From positions 85,501,528-85,565,527 of the forward strand of contig CM034312.1 of the NCBI GenBank assembly GCA_019925795.1: a stretch of 64,000 bases of DNA, in the 5' to 3' direction. A program made the translations under genes and the position numbers. Below, piece by piece: positions 51,801 to 60,800 of this stretch (positions are counted from its first letter, which is position 1; the number at the start of each line of letters is the position of its first letter). The notes under the pieces were generated by a model, which was not told where the DNA came from, searched no databases, and saw only the letters and a program-made list of their open reading frames with translations. The stretch is from Dendrobium chrysotoxum. Its lineage: Eukaryota > Streptophyta > Magnoliopsida > Asparagales > Orchidaceae.

Positions 51801-54800
51801 ACTCATGTTACATGCATGCTAGATTTGCCTATTTACAAGTGCAATCATATGTTTGCATGCTTCATTGCATATTTTATTCAGACAAAAAAAATTATGTGAA
51901 ACTACATTATTGATATGTTTTTGCAGAGATGTAGACCTCAATAATCGCGCGGAGGTTGAACTGGCCAAATACGGTGAAATGACGTGTGAATGACGTGAAA
52001 TCGCGTAAATAACACATGAAACGTGTCGGCTAAAAGTCAAAATAGCCCAAATAGCCATTTTTCATGAAACAAATTGTGTTGGCGAGTTCAGGAGAGTAGA
52101 AACGGCTAAGATTAATACCCATATTGTTCGAGGTCTCTTGTGATGGAAATCAAAAAATTCTTGCACGAGGTGATAAAATGGCATTAATATGCCAGATCTA
52201 TGAAAATTTAATATATATATATAATTATTTGATGATGATAATAATAATAAAAATTTTAAAAAATTCAAACAAAAAGCCAAAAATCTCAATTATCCCTATT
52301 CTTTTCTGTACATAACCCCTCTCTATCCGCGCCATTGCTATGTCGTCGGCCTTGAGCCTGCCTGTGTTGCTCTCCTTTTTTTTGGAAAAAAAGATCAATG
52401 GCGCGCACATGCCTTAGGAGGCCTCTTCTCTTGTTCTCCCTTTGTTTGACCCCACTCAGTAGTCGCCACTCACATGCACACCAAGCTCACTGTTGTCAAT
52501 GCAACCGCTTACATCAAATCTCCCATCTCCCTCTCCCTGTCACTTGTGACCCGAGCAACCTAAGCTCGCTGCCCTTTCTCCTCCACACACAGCAGCTGCT
52601 GCCGTTCGATCACTACTAGCTAGCCATTCGTCCCTCCCAAAAGCCTCTGACTCCTTTCCTCTCGCCTCGTCGCTTTGTTATCGTTGTGATCGTCGCACGA
52701 ATGTATAAACCAGCAAACTTTTAAAATTTTCGAAATTCTAATGCAACGCAGTTGGCACGACGAACATAACTTGGACGTACTTTTTTTAACATGGCTGGGG
52801 GAACTCATAAGTGATGTACACAACACAATGGGTAAGGCTTGTATGCATTTTTTTAAGCATGATAGGCAAAATTTAAGTATCAGCATGCATCTTTCCTTAC
52901 AGGAAAGAAAACATTACGAGTTCTAAGCAGGTACAAGAAGGCTTGTACAAGTCCTTTTTGGTGTGGTGAGACAGAAGGCCCTTGCCTGCGGTGTATTATG
53001 ACACTAATCATACATGTTTCTTTTGGCGTGGTGGCTAGCCTAACACTCACTATGACGCCCCCTAATCTGGAAAAATGCTTGGAGAATGTTGAATTTTCCA
53101 GTGAATATAGGATGAAATGAACAAAATTAAAATGACTCATCGATAAATATAAATTATGAACAAAATTAAAATGACTCATCGATAAATATAAATTATTCCA
53201 AGTTGGTGCACATAATCAATACACATCTTTCTTGGAGTGATGAGACAAAAGACATCTAGTCACGATGCTGTACAACATTGACCATACACTCTTCTTGGTG
53301 TGTCAGGCAAGCCCGGTACTCTTGAGGACGCCCCTAATGTAGGGAAGACGCCTTGGATGTTGTTGAAATTCTCACTGACATAGGACTCGAATAGAATAAC
53401 AAAAAAAAGACTTTTGAGCATAAATGTAATAATTAAAATGAATTAAACTAAATTAAAATTAATAAAAAGGAGATCAAAACTATAAGATAAAAAACACGAT
53501 TGAACTTTGAACTTAACTGAAATAGGACTTACAAAGGACCTTTAATTGATTTAACAACCCACGGATGATTGCAAACTATACTTCCCCTTTGCTCCTAAAA
53601 CTTGCCAGAACACTCATAGACCTTAAGAACACACTTGATGACCTTAACTTGTGATGAAAATGAACTAAATGAGCTCTCCTATTTATAATGTAAAAATTGA
53701 TTCGTTGTGGGGTCAATTTAATTAAATTCAATCATATGAAGACAAAAGAAAAGGCAGCTTGAAAAATATTTTAAGATTCTAGTTTGCCTTCTACACCACT
53801 AGATCTGTAACATGTGTATGCAAGCGGACAAAAGACATTGGGTAATCTTTTAAATTTCAAAATAATGTGTATATTTTAACAATAATCATCGCAATTTGAT
53901 CAACAAAATATACATAAGCAAAAAAATGCGAGTAATGATAAATTTAAAATACAAAGTCAAAAGCATGCTCCAATGATAGCACATTTACATGAACAATTGC
54001 TATATCAAGCCTTTATACATCTCAAATAGTTGTATTCACTCAAATGTTTGTCAAATAAATTGAAATGATACAACTTATTGCACCTCACGGATGTAACAAT
54101 GCCATAAGTGACATATATGCTAATTATTATAGAAGGGCTTGTACACTTATCGTAACAGGCTGCATGCCTCGTCAATAAATAATGCAGCCCGTGAACGAGA
54201 ATTTTTCAAATAAGATAAAATAGTGCACTATTGTGCATCACTAGTTGCACAATTATTTTGATAAAGTGCATAGTAGGCGTTAAATCACCAAAATAAAATT
54301 TGGTCCAAGCATCCCCTAAATGTACAGTGCAAATGCACTGTGTAAAAGCATAGATGGGCATGCAAGTGCATCATTGACTATGCATGTGCATTCTAGATCG
54401 TACAATTGTGCAAGTGCATCGTATAAATGCACAAGATATACGTACAAGTGTGTCACATAAGTGTATTAAGAAATATTCAAGCGCACTGTGCGATTGCACC
54501 TTGAAATGTTTAAGTATGCCTTGTAAACGCTTTAAAGAATGCGTGTAACATATCAAATCATTGAAATTAATTACTCTATATACAACAAAATCAACAACAT
54601 CAAGCCTTTATCTCACTACGTGGGGTTGGCTACATGATTCATTGTTTTTGTATTATATTATATTAAGAGTCAAATTCTCATTTAAATCTAATAAAAATAG
54701 TCATTTCTAATACTTTTTAGCAAAGTCTTTTTAGGTCTACTTTTATCTTTCTTAATATAGGTCGGATTTAATACATATACTCTCTTAATCGGGTCATTGG

Positions 54801-57800
54801 AAGCCTGACGTTTTATGTGCCAAATCATCTAAGACAACTCTCTTTAATCTTATCTGCTACTAGAACTATAACCATTTCAAGTATACACTCGTTTCGCATT
54901 CCGTCTCTAAGTGTAAAGCCACTTATTCATCTGAGCATCCTTATCTCTGCAACACTCAACTTAATTTTATACTTATTTTTTAATTACCAACATTTTGCTC
55001 CATAAAGTATTATAGGTCTCACCACCATCTTATAAAATTTTCCCTTAAGTTTGAGGGGTATTTCTTTATCACATTAACAGGCCCTATGCATTCCTCCATT
55101 TCAACCATCAATTTGAATTCTACTAATAATATTTCATCTATTTCACCATTGCTTTGAACAATAGTCCTGAGATATCTAAAATGTGCACTCTTTTTAATTA
55201 CTTGATCACCCAATGTCATAATTCCACGACTAGATCTATTACTAAAATTACACTCCATGTGTTCGGTTTTAGGTCTACTCAAACAAAAACCTTTAGACTC
55301 TAAGGTTAACTTCCATAATTCAAGTTTTTATTCAACTCCCTCTTTAGTCTTATCAACAAGAAGAATATTATCAACAAAAAGCATACACCAGGGTACATTC
55401 TCTTGCAAATGTCTAGTAAGAGCATCCATGGCTAAAGCAAAAAGATATGGCTTAAAGCTGATCATTGATGTAATCCAATTAAAATATGAAAATACTTGAT
55501 CAAACTATCTTGTGTTTGAACATAAGTGACATCTCCTATATGCATATCCTTAATGGCTTGAATATAAACATTATTAACTTCTTTCTTTTTTAGAACTCTC
55601 CATAGCACTTTTCTTGAAATTTTGTCATGTGCTTTCTCTAAATCAATAAATAGCATATGTAGATCCTCCTTACCCTCTATATTTCTCCATCTAAACTTTC
55701 GACAAATTTATAGCTTCTATAGTAGATCTACCTGGCATGAATCGAAATTGATTTTGAGAAACATTAGTATCACATCCTAACTTGTGCTCAATTATTCTCT
55801 CCCATAATTTTAATGAATGACACATTAATTTAATTCCTCTATAATTAGCACACTCTTATGCATTATCTTTATGCTTAAAAATAAGGACCAACACACTTCT
55901 CTACTCATCTGACATCTTTTTAGTCTTTGAAATAATATTAAAAAATTTAGTAGAATAAGAAATTTCTTGATCTCTTAAGCATTTGCACACCTCTATTGAA
56001 ATATCATCAGATCTCACTGCTTTTTCAAACTTCATTTTCTTTAAAGCCTCTCCAACTTTAGTTTTACTAATACGACGATAAAAATAAAAAAAACTCAATT
56101 TTTATTTAGGGTGCTATGATCACTAAAGCCAATTGTATTCTCACAATCTTCATTGAAAGTTTATCGAAATTTCTCATCCACCTATAATGAATATTCTTTT
56201 CTAAGAAAAGTATATTTTGATCTTCATTCTTAATGCACTTCATTTGAACTAGATTTTTACTTCTCCTGTATCTTTATTTGACTAATTTATATATTCATCT
56301 TTCACCCTCCGTAGTATTTAATCTATTATATAAATTATTAAAAGCTAAATTCTTTATATCATATATTATTTTTTTAGACTCCTTATGAGTCACTCTATAT
56401 GTTTTTCAATTTTTTGAATTTTTACATCTAAACAAAGCTTCTTATTTTTATTATTATGATTTTTTTTTAATACTCCAAGCATATACTTTACAATATTCTT
56501 AATAGTTTTTATAACAAAGCTTCTTAATTTTTATATATTTTTTCAACATTTAATTTCACTACCAACTATTTTTACTATCAGAAACTTTTTTTTATACTCC
56601 AAACATATATTTTGCATAGCTTCCTCATGCACAATTAAAATATTGAGATCTTGAATTTTACTTTCAGAAGTATTTTGTTAGCATTCTTTTAATGCCCCTA
56701 TTTGATCTTAGAACAGTATTTTACTTTATTTTTCATCTTAAAGTCAAAAACTAATTAGTGATGCTGAGTATATAAATTTTCACTCAGATTGACTTTATAA
56801 TTTTTACAATCTACATGATCTATTTTTCTTATTAAAAAAATCAATTTGAGTTTTATTATATTCATTCGTATAAGTGATGAGATATTCCTTATTTTTCTTA
56901 AAAAAAGCTATTAGCAATTACACAATCATAAGCTAAAGCAAAATCTAATTTGCTTCTATCATCTTCATTAGTCGCTCTAAACTCATATTCACTCTACAGA
57001 CATGTCTATTTAAATCTGGCTCAATAAAAATTCTTTCTTTAAGAGGTGTCCTTTATATTAATTCTCCTAAATTATTATAAAATTTTAATTTTAAATACAT
57101 AGATAAATCTATTTGAGGACAATAAACACTTATAATATTAATAATTATAGCATCAACAAGAATCTTTAACACTATAATTCTATCTTCAATTGTATTAATT
57201 TCTTATCCTTCAAACTTTTATCTATAATTGCACCTACATCATTAAGTTTGAAAATGTTATGCGGGGTAAAAAAAATAAGTTGATTTAAAACTTCCTTTTT
57301 TGCATTAACATCTAAAGTACTTGCATGTGCTCCTACCAATGCATTGAATTCCTAAGTCGTGGGTGTAAGAATGATGTGCGGGCTAAAATAAATTAAACTC
57401 AAATTTCTCCTGTTGTGAAAGGCGTGCAATTATTCCAAGCGACGGGCAATCATTTTGAAATTTCATAAACTTATTTTTCTAATTCAACCTAGTATGCATG
57501 TACTCTAACAAGTACATTAAACATCCGAACTTATTATTTAAGAATGTTGCATGAACTAAGAGTGATATTAGCATAAACTGTTGCTTTGAGAAGCGTACAA
57601 ATGTATTAAAAGCATAGAATCACCTCAGAATTTCATGGACTTCTTCTCTCATATTTACTAATTAATAAATATGTTCTTAAGTGAGCCACTATGCTTACAA
57701 TGCAAAGTTGCGATCCTTCTCCTTGCGAGAACTAGAGTCAATAAAACTTGAATTTCATGAGAAAACCCAAACATCATTCTTTATGAGTTACTGTACGGGT

Positions 57801-60800
57801 TTGCCACTCATACAATAATTGATATAGTTGATACTTAAATTCGATCATCTACAGCTAGCAAACAGAGTTGATAATGTTCGAATGGCAAAAATGATATATT
57901 CAAACACCTCGATGATGGCTATGTTGACTGAAAATATCAATTGGTGGGGATTATATCTTTTAAAATACCCTTAAATCTTAATACGAATCATTTTGGGGTC
58001 ACATTCATATTAAAATATGAAACATTAAAATTTTACAAAGATTCTAAATATTTTAAGTTTAATTTATCGCTTCCAAGTTAAAACAAAGTTCATCCACCCT
58101 CTGCAATCATTTGTTAAGAGTGATAAATTCAAGAATAAATTTAGCTCACAATGAGCCAATATTTTCTTGAGTGAGTCACTACGATTCTTTCTCAAATGAT
58201 CTCTCGCAATTAAAGACATAACATATGTCCTTTAGCTCGTGGTTCTATTGCTAAATGGCATCACAAGTAAACAATTATTATCGGAGTTCTTTGACCGACT
58301 GTTTTTTTTTTTTTGGCAAAATGACATCATTAAATTATGATCACAGACCTCTCATGTTCCCCAATCACTAAAAATCTTTGAGTAATGAATTATATTGTGC
58401 ACTTGATAGGGTCTGTTAGCTAAGAGCGGCATAAATTTGTTCCTTTAAACAAATATTCACTATGGGTCTTTAAGGTACATTCGGACAAAGTAACTCATGA
58501 CAGTTGATAAGGTCATTCAATCAGGTTGAGTCGATTATCTCCTTCAACTAAGTAGACCAAAAACTATGACAACCCGAGACGAAGGAACCATGTGATCTTT
58601 GATTAAGTTCGTCATTGTTTCTTTCACTATCTGCTTCAAGAATAAGGTGGTAAATTCCAATCTTAAAATAATTTACTGCTACTATACACAAAGCACTTGA
58701 TGCTTATCTAATGACTAGCCTTAATCGAAAGTTCCCTCTCGTCACTAGGAGAGATAATTAATCATAGGAGCTAGCGCTTATGGGAAAGCTAGAACCAGAT
58801 CATAAAGTCCTCGCAAATTGAGGGTAAAATCTATTGGTAGTATTTAACTACAATACAATTCCGCCTTCAAAAAATTTGATCGTGCAGCATCCTAAACTTT
58901 CCTAATAGAGAGGCTACGGCAGGATTTTTTGGAGCCCACTAGCAGCAAGTTATCTGTTCATGCTGAAGCATGGTTCTGACAGATGCTTTTTGTAAACGGC
59001 TTTTTGAGAAATTCTTCCTTTTCCACTACCGACAACATGTCTTAGGTTGGACGGTGTGGCCTTTGATATCTCCAACCATCTATTAATATAATAAGAGAGT
59101 TTGTAATCCTGGTTGACATTTTAGGAGGATTTAATATTAGATATGACACTGGTGATTTGCCTTCTTTCGCGGACTGGATAATCTAATTCAAGCTCTTATA
59201 TAGTCACAAGCTCTTATTATTAAATTTCAGCATAAGCTCCTACTATTAGGTATTCGTCTCAATCACAAGAGATCATTTTCAGTTAAGGCTAATCTATGAT
59301 CTCTGACACTTTTCTTTGAAGTGACAATTTTAATTGGGGAACGAAAAATATCTCTGTTGGCTCAAAATAGATGTGGGGAAATGACTTCGTAGCTTGTCAT
59401 CCCAGGTTATTATAGGCAATGGTATACTTAGTTAATTGAGACAATTGATCTAACTTGATCGAATGATCATTATCAACACTCGTGGATTGCATCATCTGCG
59501 GGAATCTCGTAGACTAGGGAGGAAGAGCTTATTGAAAGGGCTAATTTCAAGCTGATCTTAGCTAATAGAGCCCTTTGTGCTCTATTGAGTGCACTTTATG
59601 GCTCACAATTCACCAACTTAGTCATGGAGAGCATATGAGCTTGGTCCTTTGTTCAAGTTGTTCAGGTGCACATCTTTGGTATGACCACGTGGTCCAAAGG
59701 GGGAAATCCCCAAATTTTGTGATTATTTCCGAAAATTTGAAAATAAGAAAAAACAAATTCAATTGTGGTGATAAAGCTTTGATTACATAGAGATTAATCT
59801 TGAGATGTGAACCGATTCCTTCTACTTATTGATGTAGAACCAAGCTAGCCATGATTGGGGTGAGATTATTGATTTAATAGAGTTGCCAATTATGATCTCT
59901 CAATTAAAAAAACAGGAATTAAATCAAATCCCAAATCTGAAGTTAATTTGGACTAATTGATTGAGAGACTTAATTGGGAGGAGCAAAAGGGGAAAGGAGA
60001 GAGGGAGGGGCTGACCACTTTGATGGGGACTTGATTGGAGTGTTTTATGACTTGTCAATCCTAGGCTATCAATAATGGGTGGGGAAATTAAGGTCAATCT
60101 CCCATTAAATTCAAATTGGCATGATTGGGGGAGGTTTCCTAATATATCTCATGGTATTTTAGGAAAGGGATTTTAGATTTTAAATAAATTAAAATCTGAT
60201 TTGAAAATCTTTCTAATTAAAAATGCGCTAATTATGGAAAGTAGTGACTATGCATTTGAAATTTAAAATTTGAAATCAAAGGAGAGAGGTGGGGTGTTTA
60301 ATGACTTGCCAATTATGGAATATTAACTAGGGAAAGAAATCATGGTAATTATCTATTTGAATTTAAAATAGCATGATTGGAGGAGCTTGCCTAACATAAC
60401 TCTTTTCTTTTAGGAAAGAGATTTTAAATTCAAAATTATTTAAATTTGAAATCTTTTGACTTTTTAAATTTACAAGAATTTAAATTAGGAAAGTAATGAA
60501 TGCTTGGTTTTGAAATTTTGGAGCCAAGGGAGGGGGGGGATGGTGGCCGGCGGCTAGGAAGCTAGTGGGGCCAGTGGTTGGGTGGGGGAAGGGTTTGGCC
60601 AAAGGTTGGGGAAAGTGGAGGCCGACGACTTGGTGGAGGTGGTTGGGCCGAGAGGTGGGGAAGGACTAAGGGAAGAGGAATGGTATCAGAGCGAGATGAA
60701 AGTGGCGGCTAGGGGAGAAGGAGGAGAGGGAGTCGGTGGAGAAGATAAACCACGAGCCCGGACGCTTCCTGCGGCTGACGGGTAATACTTTGCCCTCACC

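Noticed and set aside
60582..60785. Open frame in the G-rich part of the compact LTR
   Set aside because: Low-complexity Gly/Glu/Trp-rich translation, present in altered form in the other LTR; no motif.
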